Below, piece by piece: positions 9,034 through 18,821 of a DNA stretch of 34,203 bases. The translations under genes were made by a program, and so were the position numbers. Below the pieces are notes generated by a model that saw nothing but the letters and a program-made list of their open reading frames with translations, searched no databases and was not told where the DNA came from. Position 1 is the stretch's first letter. Each line of letters starts with the position of its first letter. Source of the DNA: Strigomonas culicis (lineage: Eukaryota; Euglenozoa; Kinetoplastea; Trypanosomatida; Trypanosomatidae); assembly GCA_000482145.1 (NCBI GenBank), contig AUXH01000153.1:1-34203 (forward strand), read 5' to 3'.

Positions 9034-9945
9034 TCATTTTTTATCTCCTGTAAAGAGTGCATCGATGTTTTTTTGCAGCTCTTCGTCTTGTCGTGTGACA
9101 ATTTTCTTTTGTGCTGTGAAGGTTGCGTACTCTTCCGGGTGCTTTGTTTTCGCACTTTTAGCTTCTACTGCAGTGGAGTGGGTTAACTCTTTAGCAGCAA
9201 CTTGCTGCTGCAATGAGCTCCACGCTCTCTGGCGTGTGGAGAGATCAACCGTTTCCTCATGGTGTATCCGTCCATCGCGAACATACAAGACTCTATGTGC
9301 GTACTGCTTCATGTAGACATCGTGTGAAACCATGACCATCGTGAGACCTTTCTCCTTATTCAGATTCAGCAATATATGCAAGACCAAAAGCGTGTTTTTG
9401 GTGTCCAAATCACCAGTGGGTTCGTCAAGAAAGAGGACCTCTGGGTCATTAGCAAGAGCTCTCGCTATGGCCACACGCTGTTGCTCTCCCCCAGAGAGCA
9501 TCGACGGGAGATGATTCAGTCGACTGCCAAGGCCAACCTCTTGAAGAAGAAAGGAAGCTCGTTGTTTGATTTCTGCAGCGGAAAGATTACCTGCAATGAT
9601 CATTGGAAGTGACACATTATCCAATGCACTCATGGTGGAGAGTAGGTTAAACGTCTGAAACACAAAACCAACTCGTTTGCAGCGCAATTGCGCCAAATCG
9701 GAATCAGGTGAGCGATCTGTAATTCTTTTCTTGAAGAGAGAAACGTTGCCTTTTGTAGGTGTATCAATTGTTCCTAGAATGTTAAGCAATGAGCTTTTCC
9801 CCCCTCCGCTAGTCCCATAAATAACGAGGAATTCGCCTCGGACTACATCAACATGCACACCTCGAAGCGCAGGGACACCCTCACTTCCTAAAAGGTACGT
9901 TTTGTGTACATTATCGCACGAAATGATGATTTTTTCGGAGGCCAT
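9034..9945 (-). CDS. Stand-alone ABC transporter ATPase, LolD/MacB type
   Basis: A 303-residue soluble ABC nucleotide-binding protein with no membrane segments. Walker A GTSGGGKS (44-51), Q-loop Gln near 97, signature LSGGEQQ (150-156), Walker B LFLDEPT (171-177) followed by D-loop GDLD, and switch His near 208 (VSHD) are all intact, so it should hydrolyse ATP. The overall pattern, including the R-x-x-x-V-G-F-V-F-Q-x-F-N-L-L stretch, is that of bacterial LolD/MacB/FtsE-like ATPases. Residues about 230-303 form a charged tail outside the domain. In bacteria such subunits pair with a separate FtsX-like permease; none is visible here. Trypanosomatids have small ABC subfamilies of this kind (often grouped as ABCH), but I cannot confirm the subfamily. 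The start is the ATG at 9945. Confidence 0.88.
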   Translation of the reverse strand: MASEKIIISCDNVHKTYLLGSEGVPALRGVHVDVVRGEFLVIYGTSGGGKSSLLNILGTIDTPTKGNVSLFKKRITDRSPDSDLAQLRCKRVGFVFQTFNLLSTMSALDNVSLPMIIAGNLSAAEIKQRASFLLQEVGLGSRLNHLPSMLSGGEQQRVAIARALANDPEVLFLDEPTGDLDTKNTLLVLHILLNLNKEKGLTMVMVSHDVYMKQYAHRVLYVRDGRIHHEETVDLSTRQRAWSSLQQQVAAKELTHSTAVEAKSAKTKHPEEYATFTAQKKIVTRQDEELQKNIDALFTGDKK

Positions 9946-10317
9946 TGCAGCAATGTGGATTTAAAATGCACAAATAGTTTTTTTTTTTCTTGAATTAAAA
10001 AAAAAAAAACACTTTTATTACTGTTTTTGCTTCACAGCTGTTCAAGAGGAAAACGTATATGGAGAAAGACAATGTATACATACCGGGAGTTGCATATTAC
10101 AATTGAAAAAGGAAAAAGAATCCACACTCTTCACGAGTTTGATGCACGTATTTTCGATGAATTTCACTGTAAATAATTTTCACGCTAAGCTATGTTGCTA
10201 CAAATTTCATAAAACAAATAATAGTAATGCTAATTCTACTTCAACCATAATACTATTCATTCCTGCATTAAAACACTTCAGTAACATATCGTCTTCCTGT
10301 TTATGGACACATCATGA
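9946..10317. other. Intergenic spacer
   Basis: AT-rich spacer between two minus-strand genes, with an A12 run near 10000 and a T run just upstream of the ABC gene start. No gene seen. A pyrimidine-type splice acceptor for the ABC gene is plausible on the minus strand close to 9960-10015. Confidence 0.5.
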
Positions 10318-11247
10318 CTATCGGAAAGAGCCGGGCATATCAATCTCCATATGAGGAGGTTTGTTCTCACCACCGTCCATAATTTCGCGAGGAGTGAGGC
10401 GGCCCATATTCTTCCTATTGGGCCGCGGAGGCTCCTTGATATACATCGCCTTTGCGCGGACGTCTTTGTTCCTTTCCGAGAACCGAGACCAGTTTTCTCG
10501 TGCCAAGCGTATATCTTCCATCTCGTGCCACGTGCGTTCCCACGCATCGTGATGTTCCAATGCCAAGAGAACCATATGCTTAGCGGCTTTAATAATCTCA
10601 TCCTTTTCCTTTTCAGTCAAGTCCGCGATCTTCTCTGCAGGATTTCCTGCCCACATTTCTCCAGAAGGAATAATCGCACCCGATTGGAGAACGCTAGCAG
10701 CGGTGAGCATTGACCCAGATTCGATTCGGCTCCCTTTCATTACTACAGCGCTGGCACCGACAAAAGAGCAGGAAGAAATATCGGCAGATTCTACAATGGC
10801 CATAGGTTCAATGGTAGTCCACTTGCCTATCGTTGTATTACCCGTCACAACGGCCTTCTCTTGAACATTACAGCTTTCTCCAAGGAAAATTGTTTCCCCC
10901 TTCTCAGCACGGAGAATGGCGTTGTACCCTATGTAATTTTTGCGACCGACACGTACATCTCCTGTTAGAAGAGCGCTAGGCGCAATAAAGCAATTGTCCA
11001 TGACAGTGGGACGCTTGCCATCCACTGTCAACAGCCGGGGAATGCGATAAAGACTCTCCTTAGGTTGCGTGCGCATAAAATAGTTGCTGAAAGATATGAC
11101 TGCGGTACCAGCTCTCTGGAACTTAACACCAAAGCGATCCAGCATATGAGAAAGTGCAGTCCTTTTCTTAACTGCCCAGGCCGGAAGTTCATGTGGCAGT
11201 GGTACCGGTGAAGGTCCCACTTGTCTAAGCAGGTTGGTGCGCAACAT
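10318..11247 (-). CDS. Gamma-carbonic-anhydrase-like protein (putative mitochondrial complex I gamma-CA subunit), zinc ligands lost
   Basis: A 309-residue protein. The N-terminus (MLRTNLLRQVGPSPV) is basic and Ser/Thr/Leu-containing, compatible with mitochondrial import. Residues about 80-200 are a left-handed beta-helix of hexapeptide repeats (for example GDVRVGRKNYIGYNAILRAE), ending in GEMWAGNPAEKI, a hallmark of the gamma-CA family. Aligning by eye to the archaeal enzyme Cam, the structural Arg (R113) and Gln (Q129) are kept, but the three zinc His positions read T135, K142 and E147. It is therefore unlikely to be an active anhydrase. Family knowledge: gamma-CA and CA-like subunits form a trimer on complex I in plants and many protists. 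A second option is another hexapeptide protein such as a dynactin subunit, but the conserved terminal motif argues for gamma-CA. The start is the ATG at 11247. Confidence 0.82.
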   Translation of the reverse strand: MLRTNLLRQVGPSPVPLPHELPAWAVKKRTALSHMLDRFGVKFQRAGTAVISFSNYFMRTQPKESLYRIPRLLTVDGKRPTVMDNCFIAPSALLTGDVRVGRKNYIGYNAILRAEKGETIFLGESCNVQEKAVVTGNTTIGKWTTIEPMAIVESADISSCSFVGASAVVMKGSRIESGSMLTAASVLQSGAIIPSGEMWAGNPAEKIADLTEKEKDEIIKAAKHMVLLALEHHDAWERTWHEMEDIRLARENWSRFSERNKDVRAKAMYIKEPPRPNRKNMGRLTPREIMDGGENKPPHMEIDMPGSFR

Positions 11248-11679
11248 TTCAACAAGTGTGAGAAAGACAAGCGGACAGACACTTATTCAAGAGCGTACAG
11301 AGACGATACAACAATCTTTTTTTCTTTTTAGGTATTGTTAACAAGAAGACTAGCTGCCTAAGATATACTTACAATACTGCTACTATTATATGAAGAGTCG
11401 TTAACCAAAAGAAAAGAAGAAATGTCAAGAGAAAAAAGAGATGTAATCAATACACATGCGAGCACAAACAACACAGTAATAAACAATACCCAAAAAAGAA
11501 AACTATTGTGACTATACTTACTCACATGGAGCTTTTTTTTTTTTTAGCAGTGTTATTATATTATCATCATCATTATTTTCAGTAGTATTATATATGTAAG
11601 AGCTTTTTTTTTAAAGGGATATGAGGGGGACTGAGTACTTGAAAAGACGCATATTATGAGTAAGAGGGTTTGTGATGAC
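11248..11679. other. Intergenic spacer
   Basis: About 430 bases of AT-rich sequence with several T8-T12 runs, for example near 11530-11545 and 11604-11612. No gene, RNA or repeat recognised. Confidence 0.5.
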
Positions 11680-12690
11680 CTACAATGCGTAGTACGAAAC
11701 AAGACCATCTAAAAAGCTCATTACAACAAATGTACCTCCTACCATTCCGCATAATTTAACAATGAAATGTACAAAGGGAGGCCTCTGAAATACATTGTCT
11801 ATCTGGATCGGATAAGGATCAAATTGAATAAACACCCCTGGTATCGCACCATTTAAACCAATGTTAATATTCTGATAATTCCATTGGGCGCTATACTCGA
11901 ATGTCGTTGCTTTCTTCTTAGCTTTAATAAATGAATATGTAGTCGGAACAACTTTGAGAAAATATTTAATCTTCGAGAATTGCTTTGAAGTGTATTCCTT
12001 ACCATCTAAAGGCTGTACTACACCCTTTCTCGAAAAGCGCTCAACGCTCTTGTTGCCAAAGTTCAAGTAATTGATCTTGTGTGTAACGTCAAATTTAAAT
12101 AAATCATACACAAGGTAGCGTTCGTTTTTCCTTTTTGGTGCAAAGACAAGAAGCCCACTCACTTTTCTAGTTAGGAGAGTCCCTTCCACTCGACAACCTT
12201 TTTGATCTAAGAGTGGCGAGAAGGGGTCTTTTAATAACTGATGGGGTAGCCCTTTATCCTGCTTGCTGTTGAACGCACCATTTCTATCTTTAGGAAAAGC
12301 ACCCGCTTGAGAAAATGGTGTTTTTACAATTTCGGCTGTCAGATTAAACCTCTGGGTTCCGGAGATATCTAGTAAATCAACACTCAGTTGGTTGCACGAA
12401 ACACGAGGGAAGTCAATGTTTATGTTGATTGGCATGTCCACAGACATCTCCTTGTCGATAGATAAGTCTGTTGTATACGCTTCTTTCCCAGTTACATAGC
12501 CTAAGATCTCGACAAGAATGATAATGACAATTAGCGTAATGGAAGATATGCTCACAAAACTGCCAACTTGACTCTGCTTCTTCTGGAAATCTTCTTTGGG
12601 CTTCACAAAGAAATCCACAGCTGCTATATATCCAACGGGTCGGTCATCAGTCTGCGGCAATGACTCAGGTTTTACTACACGCTGCCTCAT
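11680..12690 (-). CDS. ERGIC/Erv41-Erv46-like ER vesicle cargo receptor
   Basis: A 336-residue protein from the ATG at 12690; the frame is open a few codons further upstream but only a TTG is available there. The layout is that of the Erv41/Erv46 (ERGIC2/ERGIC3) family: a short cytosolic N-terminus with an A-V-D-F-F-V-K-P-K-E-D-F motif, a transmembrane helix at about 46-66, a luminal beta-rich domain, and a second hydrophobic helix near the C-terminus (about 310-330). Conserved pieces include K-G-C-R-V-E-G-T and the F-D-P-Y-P-I stretch before the second helix. The family cycles between ER and Golgi in COPII/COPI vesicles as a cargo receptor. It seems closer to the shorter Erv41-like side because I do not see the paired Cys motifs of Erv46. 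It is the first gene leftward from the strand-switch region. Confidence 0.85.
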   Translation of the reverse strand: MRQRVVKPESLPQTDDRPVGYIAAVDFFVKPKEDFQKKQSQVGSFVSISSITLIVIIILVEILGYVTGKEAYTTDLSIDKEMSVDMPININIDFPRVSCNQLSVDLLDISGTQRFNLTAEIVKTPFSQAGAFPKDRNGAFNSKQDKGLPHQLLKDPFSPLLDQKGCRVEGTLLTRKVSGLLVFAPKRKNERYLVYDLFKFDVTHKINYLNFGNKSVERFSRKGVVQPLDGKEYTSKQFSKIKYFLKVVPTTYSFIKAKKKATTFEYSAQWNYQNINIGLNGAIPGVFIQFDPYPIQIDNVFQRPPFVHFIVKLCGMVGGTFVVMSFLDGLVSYYAL

Positions 12691-13675
12691 AATATAAGGA
12701 CACAATCAGTAATCACAACCCGCTTTTTTTTTCTCTAGCCTTGGAATCTTTTTTTTTTTGTCCCTTTTCGTCCTTTTTTTTTATATATATTTTATGTGTA
12801 TATGTGTCAATTATGCAATTCTATTAACACTTAATCAGCATACTAAAAAAAAAAAATGAGATAAAAGGAGAATAAAAATAGCCAAAACAACGACAGGAAA
12901 AATAGTGACGATCACCTGCAGTGTCCATGTTAAAGTTTAAGTTGGAAATGAGTTGTGAGAGACGCATGTGATTTAATAATACACACAAAAAGGAGGCGGT
13001 ATTCACACAATGAATGCGAGCATATCGATATATACATGTTTCCCGTTCGTCATGATTTCAGTCACTTTGGCGTAAAAAAAAAACAGTTTTTTTTTTCATT
13101 GCCACAAGCACAGCGACAAGAACGGTATTTTCCTTTTATTCGGTGATACTCAAAAAGCTTAAAGCTCGCTAATAGTCTTCCTTCACTAGCTAGACCATGG
13201 CGAGCGGGCGCCCCTTGCTTGCCACCGTGTTGTTGACCGTCTTGGGGTGTGTGTGCGTATTTTAAAAGTGCCGCTTCTTATGGGTGGATGGGGCGCCCGG
13301 TTTCGTAGATCCGCCTGTTGATTTTGTGTCGGCGGGGCGTGTGCGCGTCTTCTTCTGCGCCCTAAGGCCTTTGCCCCCCCCCCCCTGTCCCGGACCCTTG
13401 GCGCCCCCAGGAGAGGGGGCGCCCCTCGCTTCCCCAACATCCCAAGTGTTCCCCGCCCCGCCAGGGTGGGTGGTGCTGGAGGGGGGGGGGAGGGGGCGCC
13501 AAGACACTGAAAAAAAAAATGCGCATTTGTTGCTTGTAATACTTATGATGCTTACGTAAATCTTCGGGATTATTGTTGTCTTTTTATTCTTTTTACTCGA
13601 TCTTTCCTCTTCTCGTGAGTTATGCAGGTTTGAAAAAGGAAGAGAACACTCAATTAGATTCGCATTCTAGCATCC
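12691..13675. promoter_or_regulatory. Divergent strand-switch region, probable bidirectional Pol II start
   Basis: All genes to the left are on the minus strand and all to the right on the plus strand, so this 985-base gap is a divergent switch. Its outer parts are AT-rich with poly-A and poly-T runs. The centre (about 13180-13500) is sharply GC-rich, GT-rich at 13220-13350, with C12 at 13374-13385 and G10 at about 13481-13490. In Leishmania and Trypanosoma such regions start polycistronic transcription in both directions and carry H2A.Z and acetylated histones; GT/G-rich tracts are linked to initiation in T. brucei. No tRNA or other RNA gene was recognised here. Confidence 0.75.
13400..13423. 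repeat. Perfect 9-bp inverted repeat (hairpin) in the switch region
   Basis: GGCGCCCCC at 13400-13408 is the exact reverse complement of GGGGGCGCC at 13415-13423, with a 6-base loop. A further GGGGGCGCC occurs at 13492-13500 and could pair with the same left arm. Confidence 0.85.
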
Positions 13676-15388
13676 ATGTCTCTGCGTCGTCTGTCCGGCG
13701 TGTGGGCAACAAAAAAAACATACGTTAGTATTACGCGTGTGCCTGTTTACACCACGAATCAAGTTTTGTGTTATTCATCGACTGCGGGTGGGCGTATTTC
13801 AAGGAAAAGAATGTCATACGCAGACCAAGAGGCGATACAGTTTGCTGGCCGTGCAAATGAAGTAGATACAGAGTCTCGCAACAATGCAGAACGTGATGAT
13901 GGTGAAATTGAGTGCAAAAGGATTTTTGAAGATATTGTCAGCACCACGCTACGCAAAAACAACAAGATGGGTGATAGTATTAAACACTTGTCGTTTCTAC
14001 AAAAACAACGACTGTTCTTCTCTTTCAAGACACTCAGTTCCGCTTACATATCAGTTGGCGTACTTTATTACTACACATTGGTATTCCTGTCTTTCTTTTC
14101 ATATTCTGGGTTTTTGTCTCGTATACTGTATTTTGCGCGGCGTTCGTCATCACAGCACGCGCACAAAGGTGTATACACTTCGGATGCAAACAAGAATTAT
14201 GTGACAGAGGGCATCTGCATCCGTAAAAGCGTTATTCACGGCCGAGGCGTGTTTACGAAACGAAAGATAAGCAAAGGCGAGGTTCTATCCTTTACAGAGA
14301 ATTTATACTATTTGCCATCACCGTCTTTTATCAAACTCTGCAACGACAATATGGAGGAATCCAAGTTACCGGAAACTTTGTTTTATATTCAACCGAGTGG
14401 TAAGGCCATTTCTTTGATTCTTAATAATGACTTTAGTAATTCGGTGCTTTTGCTATGCAATCATAGCTGTAATTATAATGCGATACAAGGATTCTCTGGA
14501 TTGTTTTTTTTACCACTGGTTAGGGAAATCGCAGCTGAAGCAGATGATCTGTCATACAAGCCTAATGGCCCGCAAGATACTTACGACTCTAAGGGAATTC
14601 AGTTTTCACCACTTCATTACAGCGAGGAGGATAAACGCTTTTTAACATTGAAAGAACGGGCAGGGAGGGATCATACGGAGAGCTGCAACGAGTTGATTGC
14701 ATTGCGAGATATTGCAGCGAATGAAGAAATTACAATTAATTATGCAGCGCGCAATGCTCCTTTATTATTTCAAAATTACTACATTCAGCGCCATGCGCAG
14801 CAAGAGAAGATTCGCAACAATTCGCATCAAAAAATATTGAAGTGGTCAAGATCCCTTTTTCGTACGGGCCTTCCTCAGATGCTAAGCCCTAATACCAATA
14901 AATTGGTGTGCCATTGTGGCGATGTACACTGTAACCATTTTGTGTATAAACTTCCTCTCGAAATGCAGTGCGTTATTCAACAGCATCAACAACTTCTTCT
15001 CTGTAAATTACCATCAACATTTGGTTGTTCTCTAGCACAATTTGATTCTTCCACAGATCCAATAATAGGAGGTGCTCAGGATGCGAGAAGCGTTGTGTAT
15101 CAAAAACAGGAACTTGAGTTCATCAAGTTGCTCATCACCATGGGATTTGACGATGAGTTAACTATACTATCGTTGCTTCCATCACCCCTTCTTCTGACTA
15201 AATACTTGACGAATAACCTACTGTATTTGCCAGATGGTAATGTGAACGGTGTTAATGACAACACTGTTGTTCAAAAGAAAGATGATCTTTTGATAAGCTG
15301 GAAGAGTACACCCAAAACAGAATTATTGGCTAGCTACAGACATGTTTTCAAGTCGGTGAACAAACTGCTTCCTTCCGAATCTTTTTGA
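13676..15388 (+). CDS. SET-domain protein (putative lysine methyltransferase) with hydrophobic segment
   Basis: A 570-residue protein, first gene rightward from the switch region. A SET domain spans about residues 178-358: GRGVFTKRKISKGEVL (189-204), NHSCNYNA (262-269, the cofactor-binding Asn-His motif) and ELIALRDIAANEEITINYA (339-357) with the usual catalytic-region Tyr near 356. A Cys/His group CHCGDVHC (412-419) follows and may act as a post-SET-like metal site. The gap between NHSC and the last SET motif is about 75 residues, longer than usual, so an insert is likely. Residues about 124-153 are hydrophobic and could be a membrane anchor; the N-terminus is basic and could be an organelle signal. 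SET proteins methylate histones or other proteins; the target here is unknown. The start is the ATG at 13676; an internal Met at residue 46 is a possible alternative. Confidence 0.85.
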   Translation: MSLRRLSGVWATKKTYVSITRVPVYTTNQVLCYSSTAGGRISRKRMSYADQEAIQFAGRANEVDTESRNNAERDDGEIECKRIFEDIVSTTLRKNNKMGDSIKHLSFLQKQRLFFSFKTLSSAYISVGVLYYYTLVFLSFFSYSGFLSRILYFARRSSSQHAHKGVYTSDANKNYVTEGICIRKSVIHGRGVFTKRKISKGEVLSFTENLYYLPSPSFIKLCNDNMEESKLPETLFYIQPSGKAISLILNNDFSNSVLLLCNHSCNYNAIQGFSGLFFLPLVREIAAEADDLSYKPNGPQDTYDSKGIQFSPLHYSEEDKRFLTLKERAGRDHTESCNELIALRDIAANEEITINYAARNAPLLFQNYYIQRHAQQEKIRNNSHQKILKWSRSLFRTGLPQMLSPNTNKLVCHCGDVHCNHFVYKLPLEMQCVIQQHQQLLLCKLPSTFGCSLAQFDSSTDPIIGGAQDARSVVYQKQELEFIKLLITMGFDDELTILSLLPSPLLLTKYLTNNLLYLPDGNVNGVNDNTVVQKKDDLLISWKSTPKTELLASYRHVFKSVNKLLPSESF

Positions 15389-15736
15389 AATTTGTGCGAC
15401 CTACTTTTTGTGTCGTTTATCTTTCATTTTGAGCCCTACATCTCTTTTTGGAGATAGTGTCTTTAAAGATTCCCTTTTTTTTGTTTTGTGTCCTCTTACA
15501 ATTGTTTTTGTATTTAAGCATAAGGGTGTTTTTTTTTTTTTAAGTATCAGCTTTCATAGTGCGGCATGCTGTGTATCTAATTCTGTTCCAGGAGAAATAA
15601 TACTAATAATAAATGAATGTATCCTAACTGCTCACTGATACCAGTGTATTTTGCTTCTTCACGTTTTCATGTTTTATTGGTGTTTATTTAGTTATTATCA
15701 TTTATTTATTTCAAGCTCAATCCTACCTCGTTCATA
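15389..15736. other. Intergenic spacer
   Basis: T-rich spacer between two plus-strand genes with a T12-14 run near 15528-15541 and a TTTATTTATTTCAAG stretch before the next ATG that can serve as trans-splice acceptor. No gene seen. Confidence 0.5.
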
Positions 15737-17695
15737 ATGGCACACCGAGACAAGAACGATGACCGTGAGATCAATGTGGAGACATTGGCCAATGAGGTCA
15801 TGAAGCCCATCAGCGAGGAGCGCCGCTTTGCAATCATGACACTTGGCTGCTTTGGAACCATTTGTGTCGCCATTGGTTACGCTTTCAGCCTCATTTCCTC
15901 TCCTCTTCAAGAACGGTATAACCTAAGCATGCGAGACCTAACAACAATCAATACGGTTGGGCTCGTGTTCAAGTACTTCACGTTGCCTTACGCTCTCGGG
16001 TACGATTTTTTTGGCCCTGTGTTCACGGCTGTTCTTGGAGGCGTTTTTCTTCCTCTTGGCGCCGCTCTCCTATGCCTCTGCTTCCGTGGCAATATTACGG
16101 GAAGCGTCGCACGACTCAGTGTATTTGAGGCCATCTTCAGCGTTGGTTGTGCGTTGTACAACACAACGTGCATGGTCACAACCGTGAACCACTTTCCCAC
16201 TGATCGCGGTCTTGTGATCTCGTTTCTTGCCACCTACGGAAGCCTTGGTTCGTCGATGGTCGCATGTCTCTACAGCGCCTTTTTTTCTAACAGCACCGCC
16301 AACTACTTTTTCTTCTTGATGGCCTATGGGCTCTTCATGGGCATCCTGTGCGCCTTTTTTATGAAGCATCCGTCGTACTATCTGACTGGGTTGCAAAAAA
16401 AGCAACTCAGCATCGAGGAACAAGAGAAGCTGTCGCGATACAAAGCACAATACCTTCGCCAGAAGCCCACGATGTATCGCTTCGTCTATGCCGGTTGCAT
16501 TATGATTTTTCTCATCATTTTGCTTCCCGTGCAGGGATGCGTCGTCGCTTACATGAATCTTGGGAAACCCTACAAACTAGCCTTCGCGGTCATTGTCATG
16601 ATCTGCAGCTTTCTTATGATGCTTACGCCGATCCCTTTTCATAAAATTCAATGCATTCATGCAAAAGTGGACAAGCGCTCCCGCCGCGGTATTGCCCAGG
16701 AAGAACCGTTCGAAGAAATCGACGCTCCCGTTGCGGACAAGCCCACGACCACTGCTGTCAACAATACTACAGATACTCTGAGTATTGTGGAGAGTGAATC
16801 CTCACTAGCTAAGATTGAGACGGACGTGGACTACATTGCACCACAGTACCAAACTTCCTTCTGGCGGAACTTGGGCACTCTTCACCTCTGGACCATGCTC
16901 TGGTCGCTTTTCTCAATTGTGGGAACCGAGTGCACGGTGATCAGCAACGCCAACTACATTTACGGGGCGATGCACGAACAAAAAGTAACGACATCTGAGC
17001 GTGCGATGCTCACGGCAATCAATGGCGCGTGTAGTGCCGCCGGGCGCCTCTTCATGTCCTGGCTGGAGACATGGACGCAGCATCGTGCCCCGGAAAAGCG
17101 AATTCCCATCACGGTTACTCTCTTTGTGCCTGCCATCGCTATCTTGATAACCTGCATCTTTTTTGTTGCGCTCCCCCCTAAAGCGGCCGTCCTACCGTTT
17201 ATCACACTTGGTATCGGCAATGGATTTCAGACAGCGAGTACCTTTTTGGTGATGCGAACAATGTATGCCAAAGACCTTGCGGCGCACTACAACTTTTGCC
17301 TACTGGCTACTTCCACCGCGGCTATCACCTGCAACCGCTTTCTTTACGGCGAGTGGTATGCCGTGCAGGCGGAGAAGATGAACTCGCTGGTGTGCCTCAA
17401 GAAGAAGTGCATCTTTATGCCCTTCATGGTCATGGGCGGCTTGGCGTGCACCTCCTTCCTCGCCTCTGTCTACGTTCATTTTGCCTACCGTCGCTTCTGT
17501 CGCAAGGTGCTGGAGGAGCGCGCGCGTATTATAGGCGAAGAGAGGCCAGTGACTGAAGGAAGTGCGGATCCCTTCGAGGACGAGGATCAAAAGAAGAACT
17601 CTACTGTTGTGGGCCAGTTGTATGCCACCGATGCACTCCATGAACAGCTTGAGACTGACCGGGAACAGTTGGAGAGAAGCTTGACGTCAAGCTAA
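15737..17695 (+). CDS. MFS / Nodulin-like transporter, 12 transmembrane helices
   Basis: A 652-residue polytopic membrane protein. Six hydrophobic helices lie in residues about 31-210, then helices at about 249-272 and 279-300, a charged cytosolic loop at about 301-370, and more helices to about 583, giving roughly 12. The C-terminal tail (584-652) is charged. The opening (F-A-I-M-T-L-G-C-F-G) and the motif Y-N-L-S-M-R-D-L-T-T-I-N-T-V-G fit the Nodulin-like branch of the major facilitator superfamily, which is widespread in trypanosomatids. Plants and protists use relatives for metal, amino-acid or other small-solute transport; the substrate here cannot be told from sequence. The start is the ATG at 15737. 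Confidence 0.88.
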   Translation: MAHRDKNDDREINVETLANEVMKPISEERRFAIMTLGCFGTICVAIGYAFSLISSPLQERYNLSMRDLTTINTVGLVFKYFTLPYALGYDFFGPVFTAVLGGVFLPLGAALLCLCFRGNITGSVARLSVFEAIFSVGCALYNTTCMVTTVNHFPTDRGLVISFLATYGSLGSSMVACLYSAFFSNSTANYFFFLMAYGLFMGILCAFFMKHPSYYLTGLQKKQLSIEEQEKLSRYKAQYLRQKPTMYRFVYAGCIMIFLIILLPVQGCVVAYMNLGKPYKLAFAVIVMICSFLMMLTPIPFHKIQCIHAKVDKRSRRGIAQEEPFEEIDAPVADKPTTTAVNNTTDTLSIVESESSLAKIETDVDYIAPQYQTSFWRNLGTLHLWTMLWSLFSIVGTECTVISNANYIYGAMHEQKVTTSERAMLTAINGACSAAGRLFMSWLETWTQHRAPEKRIPITVTLFVPAIAILITCIFFVALPPKAAVLPFITLGIGNGFQTASTFLVMRTMYAKDLAAHYNFCLLATSTAAITCNRFLYGEWYAVQAEKMNSLVCLKKKCIFMPFMVMGGLACTSFLASVYVHFAYRRFCRKVLEERARIIGEERPVTEGSADPFEDEDQKKNSTVVGQLYATDALHEQLETDREQLERSLTSS

Positions 17696-18821
17696 TAAAC
17701 ACTATTAGAGCCCGAACCTTATTCTCAACATATATATAATTGTTTTTTCTCACCCCACCCCTTTTCTTCTTCTTTTTTTTTAAATATCCGCCATAGTAAT
17801 ATGTGCGCTTCTTCTTCTTTTTTCTTTTTATAATGGTCAATGGAAAAAAAAAAAACCCTCAAAAAAACTCAATCGAAATCTGTGTTACTATCTTTGTACG
17901 TAAGTACAATACACAGACAAAGCAACAACAACAACAACAATCGAAAAAACTTTTTTTTTCCCCTTTGTAAGCGTGTGTGCTGGCTGTTTCTCTATTGTTG
18001 TGGAATTCTTTTTCGTACTCTTGTCGACGGCGCGAAAGTGCTTGTGCTTGAGGAAGCAGCTTTTTTTTTTCTCTTGGGATAGGACCCACCTTTTTTTTCC
18101 CTTACCTTTTCTTGTTTTCTTTAAAGAGTTTGTTGCATATATATACATACTCTTTTTCTTTCTTTCTATTTTTAATACATTTTGATTCCATATCTTCAAG
18201 AACACATGTTGAAAAACTGTTTTCCAAGTGGGCTTTCATACTTGTTTTCCTTCGTTCATCTGGTTTTCACTTAATGCTAGTTTTTCCACTGTGAACAACA
18301 TCGCAACCACCTCTGCCTCTTCCTTCCTTCATTCTCGCATATGTTGCTTGATTTGCTATTTTCTCTTAAGCACACACCTCTACCTGTTTAGAAGCTGTAC
18401 ACCTGCATGGTTGTGCGCCCGCTCGCTGAATGGAAGAACGCGCGAGAAGTTCGACTCTTCTTTCTCCTTGAGAACATGTAACAAGTCCTGTCATCTGTCC
18501 GCGTATGTGAATCGTCAAATCAATCCTTCGTGAAGGCTTCCACCTTGCACGAAGCACGTATCCCTGAAAGATTATTACGTGTTGAGGCAAAGACGAGACA
18601 AACACTTCAACACCTATATCGTGTCAAAACCTACCGTGCATTTTTCTGCTCTTCACGTTTACATTTGATGGATCTATGAGGATCCAGGTAGGTGCAGAGA
18701 TGAGACCATTCATCTGTGGATTCTTTAGAGGTCACCCGTGGCCTTCAGCTTAACCTCATCTTTGTATCTTCTCTTTCTGGCTAAAAGCACCTAATCGTGT
18801 GGAGTAGGGTGGAAATGTCGA

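Noticed and set aside
13186..13507. Overlapping short open frames in the GC-rich switch block
   Set aside because: They are Pro/Gly/Arg-rich translations of homopolymer and GC runs in several frames and on both strands, with no sign of coding.
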